This document shows positions 47,457 through 58,021 of a stretch of DNA of 64,000 nucleotides, piece after piece. Under the pieces are notes generated by a model that did no database searches, was not told the DNA's origin, and saw only the letters and a program-made list of their open reading frames with translations. A program made the position numbers and the translations under genes. Position 1 is the stretch's first letter; each line of letters begins with the position of its first letter. The stretch spans positions 10,488,492-10,552,491 of the forward strand of contig NC_057791.1 of assembly GCF_014905175.1 (NCBI RefSeq). The letters are read 5' to 3'. The stretch is from Aphidius gifuensis (Eukaryota; Arthropoda; Insecta; Hymenoptera; Braconidae).

Positions 47457-47535
47457 ATTTCGTTAGCGACAAAAAAACAAACTACATCTAACTCACTCTT
47501 TTTTTGTTTTTTTTGTTGCTAACGAAATAAATAGA
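47457..47535. repeat. Short hairpin repeat
   Basis: ATTTCGTTAGCGACAAAAAA pairs with TTTTTTGTTGCTAACGAAAT about 30 bp on. Confidence 0.6.
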
Positions 47536-47640
47536 AAAATAATAGAAATAAAGAAAAAAAAAAAAGAAAACTATATAAGAGTGAGTGAGAAGAAAAACGA
47601 CCAATCAAATGTCCGAAAGACCGATGATGTTTGTCTTTTT

Positions 47641-47648
47641 TATATAAG
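47641..47648 (+). promoter_or_regulatory. TATA-box-like sequence
   Basis: TATATAAG lies 38 bp upstream of an ATG at 47686. A second TATATAAGAG lies near 47572. In AT-rich DNA this is weak evidence alone. Confidence 0.3.
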
Positions 47649-47685
47649 GACTGTATCTTGATAGCATTTTCTGTATTCTCCCCAC

Positions 47686-47915
47686 GATGTCAATGATTCA
47701 AGAATATCAATTGGCAATTGAATATCATGAACTTCTTCAGAACAGGTGACAAGTTTATTTTCGTTGTTTTTGAAATCATCATATTTTTTATCATATTATC
47801 TAACCAGTTTAAAAGTTTGATTGATTTTTTGTTTTTCAGCTTTAAGTGTACCACAGTATTTTACAGTATTAAGAACAGTCGATTTGTAAAGGAAAAAATA
47901 ATAATTTTATCATGA
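47686..47915 (+). CDS. Possible tiny two-exon gene
   Basis: ATG at 47686 opens MSMIQEYQLAIEYHELLQN, which reaches the donor-like CAG/GTGACA at 47744. An acceptor TTTTTCAG near 47839 would remove an intron of about 95 bp. Joined in this phase it gives a short Cys-bearing tail ending at the stop near 47913. An alternative ATG at 47727 gives MNFFRT joined to ALSVPQYFTVLRTVDL and a stop. Both read plausibly and I cannot choose. No family recognised. Confidence 0.28.
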
Positions 47916-48780
47916 GAATTATTTAATTTAAATTCACTTTAAAAATCTATTTATTTGAAATGTAAAAGTTTAACTGAATTTATTATTTATTTAATTCACT
48001 TTGATTTTATGAAAATTTATTTGATTTAATTTATGATTTGAATAGTACGAAAATTGTTGCAAGAGTGCAGCTCTCTAAAATTATAAAATAAAAATTCCCA
48101 TAAAATTTATAAACTCAAGAAGGGATGATTAAAAGTGGGAACATTTTTGACCAAGTATATTTTACCTGTCCCACGATAGTCAGCATTTAATATTTTACTT
48201 GACAATTCTTAGCTTTATTTGTTAAATTCAACGGATGTTTGATATCGAGTTGATACAGTAAAATTGCAACTACGGCATGAGAAAATAAAAATTGAAATCA
48301 AAAATAATATAAAAAAAGGTAAAAAATATTTTTAAAATGTCAATGTTGCTAAAAATAGGAGTTGATTAATGAAAAGAAAAAGAGAAAATTTATGTGTTAC
48401 TCGATATTATACTATATCCCTCAAACTTACCAAATATTATTAATTAATTAATTATTTTTAAATATTGAAAATACCAATACGTAACACTTATTAGATTTTA
48501 TCTTCCCTTTTTTCACAGAGCCAAAATCAATATTTTGTTATTTTAAGATATTTTCTGAAACGCCGAACCGAATTAGTCGATGTTAAATAAAATTTATGTT
48601 TTTATTTTTTCCCAAAAACAATCACTATATTTTTTTTGAAATTCGTAGGCCTTATGAGATTCAAAACAGTTTTGTGTGGATTGTTTTTTTTTATGTTCCA
48701 AAAAAATATAAAAAGTAAAAAATACAAATTTGAAATGATATTATTTTTTATTTTTAGTATATGGACATGGTGGAAAATAA
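47916..48780. other. AT-rich spacer, no gene
   Basis: Nothing recognised. Confidence 0.4.
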
Positions 48781-48789
48781 CATAAAATA

Positions 48790-49310
48790 AGATTCATGTA
48801 ACGTAACGGGAGAAATAGCCACAGGTACCTATTCGGTAGCGATCTAACTTAGTAAGAAATGGTAGACGTTCGTGGTCCACCATGTTTAGTTATGAGCGTC
48901 ACTCGGACGCCATTACCAAAATGTAATGGCCAGAAGCGTAACAATGTAACCTGGCGAGCAGCCGTTATCATCGAGAACAATAACCTTGGAAATGCTAACT
49001 CGCATAACCTAAGTCAATGAGAGAACGACGATATTCGTACCCAGCAAGGCTTTACCAATCTTTACGGCTATTCTCTCACTTTAGTGCACCAAGTGGTCAA
49101 ATGCAAGATCAACCGGTAGCCACGCATGGCTTCACGTCGCATCACCTTGCTCAATACTCATCCAACCACTCAGACATATGTTATCCTGACAGCAGGCAAC
49201 TACATTAATGCGAGAGAAAGAGTTATATACAATGACCTACCTATAGTAGAGTAGCGACATCGTACATCACCCACGAGAGCATGTACCATAACATTGGGTC
49301 AATCCTTGTT
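48790..49310 (+). repeat. Dispersed repeat R4, copy 2, with extra 5' part
   Basis: 49010-49300 matches 44940-45215. The upstream part (GTAACGTAACGGGAGAAATA, GTAGACGTTCGTGGTCCACC) has no partner in the window. GC-richer than its surroundings. Confidence 0.65.
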
Positions 49311-49420
49311 ACAATATATTGTAACGAAATTTATTATTTCGTCGGTCCTTGGAATTAATAGTCCAAACGAAGAGCTTGTTATCAATCAATGAGTTCTGAT
49401 TATTTATTTGTTGTCGCTTT

Positions 49421-49586
49421 GAAAAAAACCAGAAACTTAGAAAAAATAACGAAGTTCCCCCGCCGGGAATCGAACCCGGGTCTTTTGCTTTCCGGGCAAA
49501 GGCCTTGACCACTAGACCACAGGGCTTCTTATTTTTTCTAAGTTTCATCAAGTTAACTCCGACGTCCTTCTATGCGTCAATTCATT
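49421..49586 (-). mobile_element. tRNA-cored inverted-repeat element, copy 2
   Basis: Minus-strand copy. The core (about 49455-49525) has GTGGTCTAGTGGTCAAGGCC, anticodon-like loop CCGGAAA in a TTTGC/GCAAA stem, and CCGGGTTCGATTCCCGG. It is framed by the same AGAAACTTAGAAAAAATAA / TTATTTTTTCTAAGTTTC stem and the GACGTCCTTCTATGCGTCAA flank. Confidence 0.75.
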
Positions 49587-51110
49587 TTTTCATAACTAAT
49601 GTGAGTTCGTTGTTAATAATTCAAAAAGGTCACTGCTAAAGCTCTGTGGAGGGTCAAGTCTGCTATGAGTGGTGTCAATAGTGGCACATGTTTCATATAT
49701 ATTCGAGGTCCAGTAGCAGACTTGATACTTTAAACCTCATTTGGTAAATGTCTCTCCCTCCATCTTTCGATGAGACAAACTCGCTGAAAGCTACGGGCCG
49801 GATGTATGTGTGTGATTTTAGTTCACGATGGATTGCTAGAAATTATAATAATAATAATATTGCGATATATTATTATGGTTCCCTATACAAAATACTCATT
49901 TCACATGTAGACTATTTGCTCCCACACTATAATGATACCTGTGACGTCAATACTTCCTATAGTATAGTCGGAATGTGATATAGGCATATGTAATACACTA
50001 TACTTGGTTCACGATAGCTCCCTTCAGGTTTGGTTACGTATTCCATAATCCTATCAGATAGACCACGCTCCTTTACCATTTCTAAGCTGAGTTAGGTTCA
50101 CGTTTCATTCTCGTTACGCCCACGGCTGTTTGCTTCTGAGATAACCAACAATGGCTCCCCCCGGTGATTTAGAGGAGGATGGTGAGAAGGACGTGGGTAA
50201 ATTCAGATTGAACCTCCTGGGGGCCTCCCCGTGGTGAGGGCCATGGTTTATGCCATTCTACGGCTCTTTGGTTTTCAGTTTTAGCTTTCTCAGTTTTGAC
50301 TAGTTTTGCCAAGTCAAATAAAAGTAAAATAAGGGACTTATCTATTAATCACTTTTTTTTTGTCCTAGGTAACTTTGTTTATTTATAATAAATTATTAAA
50401 GTTGATATTTTTTTCGAGGTTAAACACGGTGGGATAGGGAGATTTTATTTTTTTTTTGATTCAACCTAAACTTTCATATAAAACTAAAAGTTTGAGAATC
50501 CCCAAAAGCTATCAGTCTGTAGAAGAAAAAAAGACGAATTTTTTAGTTAATTAATAATTCTCAGACCTAAAATATTTTGTTTATACGATTAAAAAACAAC
50601 ATGAAAAAATGGTTTTTTTGGTCATTTTCTTAAATTATCTCTGTGACTTGGCAACGTCGATAAAATGGTGGAAGGCGCGTAAATTCAAATGCCATATGTT
50701 TATGGAGTTCAGTATAAGCAACTATATTTTCTCACTCTGTTAAACATGCGCTATCTTTGTCACGCATTCAGTATGACAACTTAAAAAACAGGGCGGTGTT
50801 GCCACGATTTTTACGAATTTTTAAAATTATAAATAACGATAAAAAAAATATTAAAAAAATATTAATGGGTTCTTGAAGCAATTAAAATTAATAAAACGTA
50901 CAAATTTATTCAATAAATCGATATTAATGACCGACAAAATGTGATTGAAATTAAAAAATTTTTTTTTTTCGAATTTGATATACCTCACTCTCTCCAATGT
51001 AAAAAGATAGGGCTTAGATTTTAGGCCACGCCTCTAAAAAAACACTCAAGTAACACGTTAAGTTTGATTCTTATATTTTCTCATAATTAATTTTAGATAT
51101 TTTCCTTATC
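49587..51110. other. Mixed spacer
   Basis: A frame near 50149 (ATGGCTCCCCCCGGTGATTT) stays open for only 28 codons in a GC-rich patch and is not called a gene. 50285-50330 shares a TTTTGCCAAGTCAAATAAAA word with 57355-57375. The rest is AT-rich. Confidence 0.4.
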
Positions 51111-51692
51111 AGGAGACCCGGTAGGGTCTCGCCTCAATTTTAGAACGAAAAAAATGTATAGAACGAACGCGAACTCTCTACCGGGTATAAGTATTTTAAG
51201 TTTGTGCTCTGTGACGTCATAATTTCTAATTTATCAATTTGCAGTCTAACTATTGGCCGAAAAAAAAAAATAAAAATAGTTTTATTATATATATCGATGA
51301 CCCTCTTTCTAATAAGCCTACTTTCGATTTTTTCCAATAACTAATAAAAAAGATATCAACATCAGTAAAAGCTGAAAACAAAAACTTACTAAAAAATAAA
51401 TTTCTCAGCTAAATGTCTTCGTTGCCCCCACTCTCGAGACGTTTCATGTCGTATATACGGATATGTTCATCTATGCATAGTTATCGATTTTTTTCTTGTC
51501 CGTGTGTGTGCTTGTTCTTTTTTTTTTTTAATTCTCCCTTAGCTACATATAAGTATATATATAATATATATATACATGTTTCAATTTTCGATTTATTTAT
51601 ATATGCAAGAAGATTTGTTATTTTTTATATATAATTAATACCGTTATTATTTTATCGTTCACGGTTGAATGAAAATATGTAGAAAAATTGTA

Positions 51693-52543
51693 CAGGTGCG
51701 TAAACCTGGCCTGCATAAGTCCTAGAAAAATTATCTAGAATATACTCATTAGAAGCGTCTTAATTTGTACCATTTTGCACCGCAATTGTTTTGATTTGTA
51801 CCTTAAAATTATAGAGTAGAGAAAGGGTTAAAACCGATTTTTTTTCTAGATGACTCAGGGGGAAAAAAAATTGCTACAGACGCAAAATAATTTGTACTAA
51901 AGCCCTGAATTTGTACCTCAAAAATAACAACAAAAAAAAAAATTATTTACTCCAAAACGTTAATTAACAATTGAATATCTGCTTTAATTATTGAGGTACA
52001 CATTCCATTCTAGTTCACGTTCTACTCTTTAAAATAAAAAATAAATTATTAAATTAAGCCCTGAAAGGAATATTTCTCCGCCATTACTCCGGCTTTCTTC
52101 GGCATTACTCCGTTTTTGGCTCATTTCCGGAGAAATTACTCCGGCATGAGATTAATGTCGGAAAAATTAATCTGCCACGATTTTTTTGCCGGAAAAATTT
52201 CTCCGCCATCAATCTCTTGCCGGAATAACTTTTCCGCCATCAACCTCATGCTAGAGTAATTTCTCCGGAAATAAGCCAAAAACGGAGAAATGCCAGAGTA
52301 ATGCTGGAGTAATATTTCCACCAGGGGGAGCAGAATTTGTACCTCAATAATTAAAGCAGATATTCAATTGATAATTAACATTTTTGAGTAAATAATTTTT
52401 TTTTGTTATTTTTAAGATACTAATTCCTTGCTTAGTGGTACAAATTAGTACAAATTATTACAAAGTGGTACAAATCAAGACGCTTCTGATGAGTATTCTA
52501 GATAATTTTTCTAGGACTTATGCAGGCCAGGTTCACGCACCTG
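51693..52543. mobile_element. 851-bp foldback element, CAGGTGCG ends, AATTGTA duplication
   Basis: The left end CAGGTGCGTAAACCTGGCCT pairs with the right end through GCATAAGTCCTAGAAAAATT. AATTGTA lies directly outside both ends (51686-51692, 52544-52550). A CAGG start and a 7-8 bp duplication suggest hAT. It contains the CCCTG MITE at 52059-52326. Confidence 0.82.
52059..52326. mobile_element. CCGGAGTAAT MITE, second copy, nested
   Basis: The same family as 2039-2275. The right end reads ATATTTCCACCAGGG, and the left end CCCTGAAAGGAATATTTCTC is diverged. The interior repeats TTTCTCCGGAAAT and CTCCGCCAT words. Confidence 0.75.
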
Positions 52544-52974
52544 AATTGTACGAATATAATTCTTTATATTCTCTCTCACGAATTTTCATAAATTATTATT
52601 AATTAAACAAAATGAGTGAATTACAAACAAAACATAAATTTACAATTGATGTCCCTGGAAGCCTCACTTTTAGATGAGCTGTTTATTTTTTTATCATAGC
52701 TTTAATAATCAAAAGAAGTGAAATATAAAAAAAAATAGCAAAATTTTAAAGTATAAAGTTGAATAATTTGCTGGATAAAAAAAAAAAAAAAAAAAAAATT
52801 AGGCGCTTCTTCACGATAACGCTTGCGATACATGTTAATAATATTATAATAAAAAGCGCCTACTTTTTTAGTTTGATTCTTATATTTTCTCATAATTAAT
52901 TTTAGATATTTTCCTTATTCACAATTTACCCAAAAATTTAGATAGTAAAATGAGCTAGATATTGATTGTTTGGC

Positions 52975-53345
52975 TACATTTACAGCTATAATAAAAAATC
53001 TAGCTAAGTAGAAAATTAAGCTGGTAAAATTATGTAGATATTGTGAGTTAGGCTATAATTAAAGCTAAGTAAGAGATGTAGCTAAGTAAAAAATCTAGCT
53101 AGGAAAAGATGTAGCTGAAGAAAAAATTGAGCTGGTAAAATTATGTAGATATTGTGTGTTTGGCTATAATTAAAGCTAGGTAAAAGATGTAGCTAAGGAA
53201 AAGATGCAACTGAAGGAAAAATTGAGCTGGTAAAATTATGTAGATATTGTGAGTTTGGCTATAATTAAAGCTAAGTAAAAGATGTAGCTAAGTAGAAAAT
53301 CTAGCTAAGAAAAAGATGTGCCTAAAGAAAGAAAAAGATGTGTGT
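52975..53345. repeat. AAGATGTAGCTAAG tandem array, left part
   Basis: GGTAAAATTATGTAGATATT recurs near 53022, 53133 and 53229 with AGCTAAGTAAAAGATGTAGC between. The array resumes in the same orientation at 57172-57310. Confidence 0.75.
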
Positions 53346-53702
53346 TATTGTACGCAAAGGGAAGTGAAACTTCTTTAATAATCCTAATAAATAGTAATTG
53401 AAAGATCTCTCGTTGCATTAATATATTTTTGACTAGTTGTCTTTTTCGCTCTCATTCCGAGTGAACTATTATGTTCATTCGGTCATTAACAATTATGATA
53501 GAAATTTGCAAATTTATTGATTAGTTATAATATTAAGGTTCTATGTAAATGAAATTCTAATTAAAAAACTTAACACAGAATATAATTTTGTATAAATATT
53601 TATTTATTGAACAACTAGTCAGCCGAACACTTCTATTACTATTTTATGTATACTTTTCATTTTATGTATATATAATGATATAAAAAAATGAATTTTTGAT
53701 TG

Positions 53703-53890
53703 AAAAAAAAAAAAAAAAAAAAAAAAAACCAGAAACTTAGAAAAAATAACGAAGTTCCCTTGCCGGGAATCGAACCCGGGGCTTTTGCTTTCCGGGCAAA
53801 CGCCTCGACCACTAGACCACAGGACTTCTTATTTTTTCTAAGTTTCATCAAGTTAACTCCGACGTCCTTCTATGCGTCAATTCATTTTTT
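53703..53890 (-). mobile_element. tRNA-cored inverted-repeat element, copy 3
   Basis: Core (about 53755-53825) with GTGGTCTAGTGGTCGAGGC and CCGGGTTCGATTCCCGG. The loop CCGGAAA is as in copy 2. A run of about 27 T follows on the minus strand after the stem. Confidence 0.75.
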
Positions 53891-54399
53891 ATATTATATA
53901 TTCATGAAATACTGAGTTTTTTCAGTTGCTTTTATCTTCAGGATTTTTATCGGCATGATATCTTTTAATATTTTCCCGATATATCAACTTTGGATGACTT
54001 AAGCTTTCAATATTATTGAATATTGAGTCAATTTCAGCCTCGTAATCTCACATGTTACAGCCTGAAAAATATAAATAAAATTAATACAAATTATAATGAA
54101 AATAAATTTGATTTTAATTTAGTAGTTATCTCTTCAATATTTGAATAAAAAAAAAGACCTGGTATTATTTGTTGGGGCATGTGGCCAGTGTTACCCGTTG
54201 AAAACTAAAAATTTTCAATACTCCGGCTAGGGCCATTGTTATTTTTATTGCTTAGACATGTTTTAACCGTTAATTAACGAAAACATTATTCATATTTAAA
54301 AGAAAGGCAATAGAGTTTTTCAAAGATTTTTTTGGAGCCTTATAAACATTTTATTTCAACTCTATGATGACATGTTTGGTCCGTTTTTTTTATTTTTCT

Positions 54400-55410
54400 T
54401 TCGGCGAGCCATAACTTTTGTTATAATCAAGATAGGGAGTTCGTATTAGGCTCAAATTATGCGCCTAAAAAAAATCTAGTGACGGCATTACGGATTTTTT
54501 TTTCTCTCAATAAGAGTTTTCGAGCAAAAAAATTAAATATCCGAATTTTTTGTCAAATTTTGAAGGTTTTTTTTTTTCTCAAAAACTATTATAGATAGGG
54601 GAAAAAACCCAGTATGCGGGCGATAGAGTTTTTTGAGACGCATAATATAAGCCTTATACAAAGTCTCTCTTTTGATTTCGCGTTGAGTTATTTTTTGCGC
54701 CGTTTTTAAGTTTCTTTTCGGCGAGCCGTAACTTTTGTTATAATCAAGATAGGGAGTTCGTATTAGGCTCAAATTATGTGCCTTAAAAAAAATCTAGTGA
54801 CGGCATTAGGGTTTTTTTTCTCTCTCAATAACGGTTTTCGAGAAAAAAAATTAAATATCAGAATTTTTTTTTTTTTATTTTATAGTTTTTTTCTTTTTTT
54901 CTCAGAAACTATTATAAATGGAAAGGAATTTTGCAAAGCGGGCGATAGAGTTTTTTGCGACACATAAATTGAGCCTAATACGAAGTTTCTACTATGATTC
55001 TGCGTCGAGTTATTTATTGCGCCGATTTTATAACTTGTAAAATTTTCACATGAAAACGTATGTACTATTTTAAGTTACATAAATAATAATTTAAGAATGA
55101 TGAAATATAAAACAGGAAAGATTCACGAACAAAAAACCTTTGGTGATAAATACTCTCTGATGGAAAGTTTAGACACCACAAATTTTTAAGTAAGAAAAAA
55201 AATTTTTTCAAAATTTACATTTTAGTTTTTTGATTAAAAACTATTATCAATAGAGCAAGAAACCTATTACGCGGGCGATAGAGTTTTTCAATGCGCTTCT
55301 TTTGAGCCTGGTACGAAGTCTCTCGGTTACTTAGTTCGTAAGTTATGAGCGTTTTTTTTTTTTCGCTGATGAACTCAAGACTGCGGCTGAGCCTATGGTT
55401 CCTAGCCTCC
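54400..55410. repeat. Tandem repeat, about 317 bp
   Basis: TTCGGCGAGCC.TAACTTTTGT and TAATCAAGATAGGGAGTTCG start near 54401 and 54718. The GGGCGATAGAGTTTTT word recurs near 54618, 54940 and 55275. The last unit is diverged. Non-coding. Confidence 0.75.
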
Positions 55411-55559
55411 GTAAAAAAAAAAAAAAACAAACCGAACTATTTGATGTCAAATAAATTTAATGTCAAATATTGATCGATTTTTTCAACATCTTTTTTATGA
55501 GCGAATTAACCACAAACACATGATGGTGCATCATCGCCGCCACCACCACCACCATGTAT

Positions 55560-56900
55560 TTGTTCTATTATGATTGCTGCTGTTTATATATGATCAATAT
55601 TGTTGTTGTTATTTTGATTTCCACTCGGTACATCATTTACTAAATTATTATTTACTCCTGTTGTTGTTGTTTCATTGAATAATTCAGTATTTAATCATCT
55701 GTTCCATTTTTTTGTCCTTAACAAATTCATTTAAGATCTTGAATTTATTTCGATCATGGCAAGCACGATCATAACAAGCACAAGCACTTGAATAACCACT
55801 ATCTTGTGTATTATTTGATTATTGAACAGAGTCATTTCAAATACTCATTATTTGATTTAAAATATTATTACAACTACCAGTACAAGTCTCATGAAAATTA
55901 CCAGACATTGGTATAGCACCTGGTTTTATTTTAAATTTTACTGATTTAGGATTACCAGTACATTTATCAGATGTTTTTGATAATATTTCAGTGTCATTAA
56001 TTGTCTCTTGAAATCCTATACAATCTCAACAACCATCTTTGCTATCTTTGCGTTCACGTGGTACCACATTATATCCACATATTATTAATTGTTGTTTGGT
56101 ATTGTGATTATGATGTTGCTGTCGTATTATGTCAAGCACTTGAATAACCACTATCTTGAGTTTTATTTGTTTATTTGACAAATTCATTTTCATAACTCAT
56201 TATTTGATTGAAAATATTATTACAACCACCAGTACAAGTCTCATGAAAATTACCAGACATTGGTATAGGATCTCGTCGTATTTTAAATTTTACTGATTTA
56301 GTATTACCAGTACATTTATCACATGTTTATAATAATATTTCAATGTCATTAATTGTCTCTCGGAATCCTATACAATCTAAATTACCACCTTTGCTATCTT
56401 TACGTTCACGTAGTACCACATTTTATCCACATATTATTTATTGTTGTTTGGTATTGTGATTATGATGTTGCTGTCGTATTATGTCAAGCACTTAAATAAC
56501 CACTATCTTGTGTATTAATTGTTTATTTAACAGATTTATTTTCGATACTCATTATTTGTTTAAAAATATTATTATAACCACCATTACAAGTCTTATCAAA
56601 ATTATCAGACATTGATATAGCACCTCGTCGTATTTTAATTTTTACTGATTTAGGATTACCAGTACATTTGTCACATTTTTCTGCTAATATTTCAATGTCA
56701 TTAATTGTTTCTTGAAATCCTATACAATCTAAAATACCATCTTTACTATCTTTACGTTCACGTGGTACCACATTTCATCCACATATTATTTATTGTTGTT
56801 TGGTATTGTGATTATGATGTTGCTGTCGTATTATGTCAAGCACTTGAATAACTATTATCTTGTGTATTATTTGTTCATTTAACAGATTAATTTTAAATAC
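55560..56900 (-). pseudogene. Cys-rich coding-like segment repeated with 352-bp period
   Basis: On the minus strand three units carry a related frame. It runs NVVPRERKDSKDG, DCIGFQETINDIEIL, CDKCTGNPKSVK, I.MSGNFHETCTG and CNNIFNQIMS. Landmark starts near 55901, 56253 and 56605 give a strict 352-bp period. The 56523-56771 unit is fully open (82 codons); the other two have stops or indels. Because 352 is not a multiple of three, one continuous protein is unlikely. Exon-plus-intron duplication or a decayed multicopy gene fits better. After the last unit (55730-55790) CACYDRACHDRNKFKIL and a Gln/Asn-rich stretch follow. Family not recognised. Confidence 0.5.
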
Positions 56901-57171
56901 TCCTTATTTGATCAAAAATAACATAATAAATTATATATTGTATATAATAAAAGTTTTGACCTTAATATTCACCTTTGTCTCTTGAATCTTTCATGAAACT
57001 AAAATTTTGAAACAAATTTTAAACAAATTTTTTTGTATCGTTGTCAAAGGAATAAATAAATAAAACAAGATAAAAAATAATTTAAAATTACTTACCTTCA
57101 TACCGTTACTTTCGTTGCATCCATCTTTTGTTTCTTTTTTTTTACTGCCTATTCTAAAGAAGTTTCACTTC

Positions 57172-57310
57172 AAAAATTAAGTTGGTAAAATTATGTAAAT
57201 ATTGTGTGTTTGGCTATAATTAAAGCTAAGTAAAAAATCGAGCTAAGGAAAAGATGTATTTAAGGAAAAGATGTAGCTACGGAAAATATGTAGCTAAGTA
57301 AAAAATCTAG
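57172..57310. repeat. AAGATGTAGCTAAG tandem array, right part
   Basis: GGTAAAATTATGTAAATATT and GCTAAGGAAAAGATGTA words continue the array at 52975-53345 after the 3.8 kb insertion. Confidence 0.7.
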
Positions 57311-57430
57311 CTTAGTATTAATTAAAAAGTAAAAATTATTTTCAGTCCCTTTTTTTACTTTTATTTGACTTGGCAAAACTAGCCAAAACTAGAAAGAATA
57401 TATCCGAATTCAGTGGCCCTCGCGGTGAGA

Positions 57431-57955
57431 ACGTGACTTATCGTCCATACTGGTCTCCATGACCGTCCGTTGTCATTTTTATTTTTTGACTAGTTTCGTC
57501 TAGTTTTGCCAAGTTCAAAATAATGGCTTTAGAAAAAAAAAAAAAATTTTACTAAAAAAGCTAAGTTAGTAAATAATGCCCTTTGAAAAAAAAAAAATTA
57601 GATATAAAATTTTGTACTTAGCGAGATTTTTTACTTCGCTGTAATTGTAGCCGAACAATCAATAGCTGCATTATTTTACTTAGCTAGATTTTTTACTTCG
57701 CTACATCTAAGGCTAAACTGAGTTTCTTTTTTTTAACTCCATTAGTAAAATAATGTAGTGATTGTGTGGCTACAATTACAGCTAAGTAAAAAATCTAGCT
57801 AAGTAAAATAATGTAGATATCTAAGTTTTTTTTTTTTTTTTTCAAGGACTTTTTAAGTCCATTATTTTTAACTTGGCAAAACTAGACGAAACTAGTCGAA
57901 AAATAAAAATGACAATGGACAGTAATGGAGACCAGTATGGACGATAAGTCACGTC
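57431..57955. repeat. Palindrome with ACTTGGCAAAACTAG arms
   Basis: GTGACTTATCGTCCATACTG pairs with its complement near 57936-57955. GACTAGTTTCGTCTAGTTTT pairs with 57876-57895. The loop holds GCTAAGTAAAAAATCTAGC-type repeats. Confidence 0.8.
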
Positions 57956-58021
57956 CCTCAGCGCGTATTGTAAATCTTGGCCTATAGTTCTCGCCATACA
58001 GGTCAGAGAATTGGTTACAAT

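Larger units (their letters stand above)
51113..52810. repeat. Dispersed repeat R2, second copy
   Basis: The left block 51113-51415 and right block 52560-52810 match 13258-13530 and 14800-15080. Between them is a hAT-like foldback (51693-52543) in place of the pogo-like and GATCTGTCC elements of the first copy. Confidence 0.75.
53361..57171. mobile_element. 3.8 kb insertion with 16-bp inverted ends
   Basis: Bounded by GAAGTGAAACTTCTTT at the left and its complement at the right. The flanking tandem array (52975-53345, 57172-57310) runs in the same direction on both sides. Contents are a tRNA-cored element, 317-bp tandem repeats and the 352-bp coding-like repeat. No transposase recognised. 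Exact ends and the target duplication are unresolved. Confidence 0.5.

Noticed and set aside
49309..49551. Open frame with GLVVKAFARKAKDPGSIPG-like sequence (also 53657-53851)
   Set aside because: It is the translation of the antisense or sense of the tRNA-cored element; the same peptide arises wherever that core is present.
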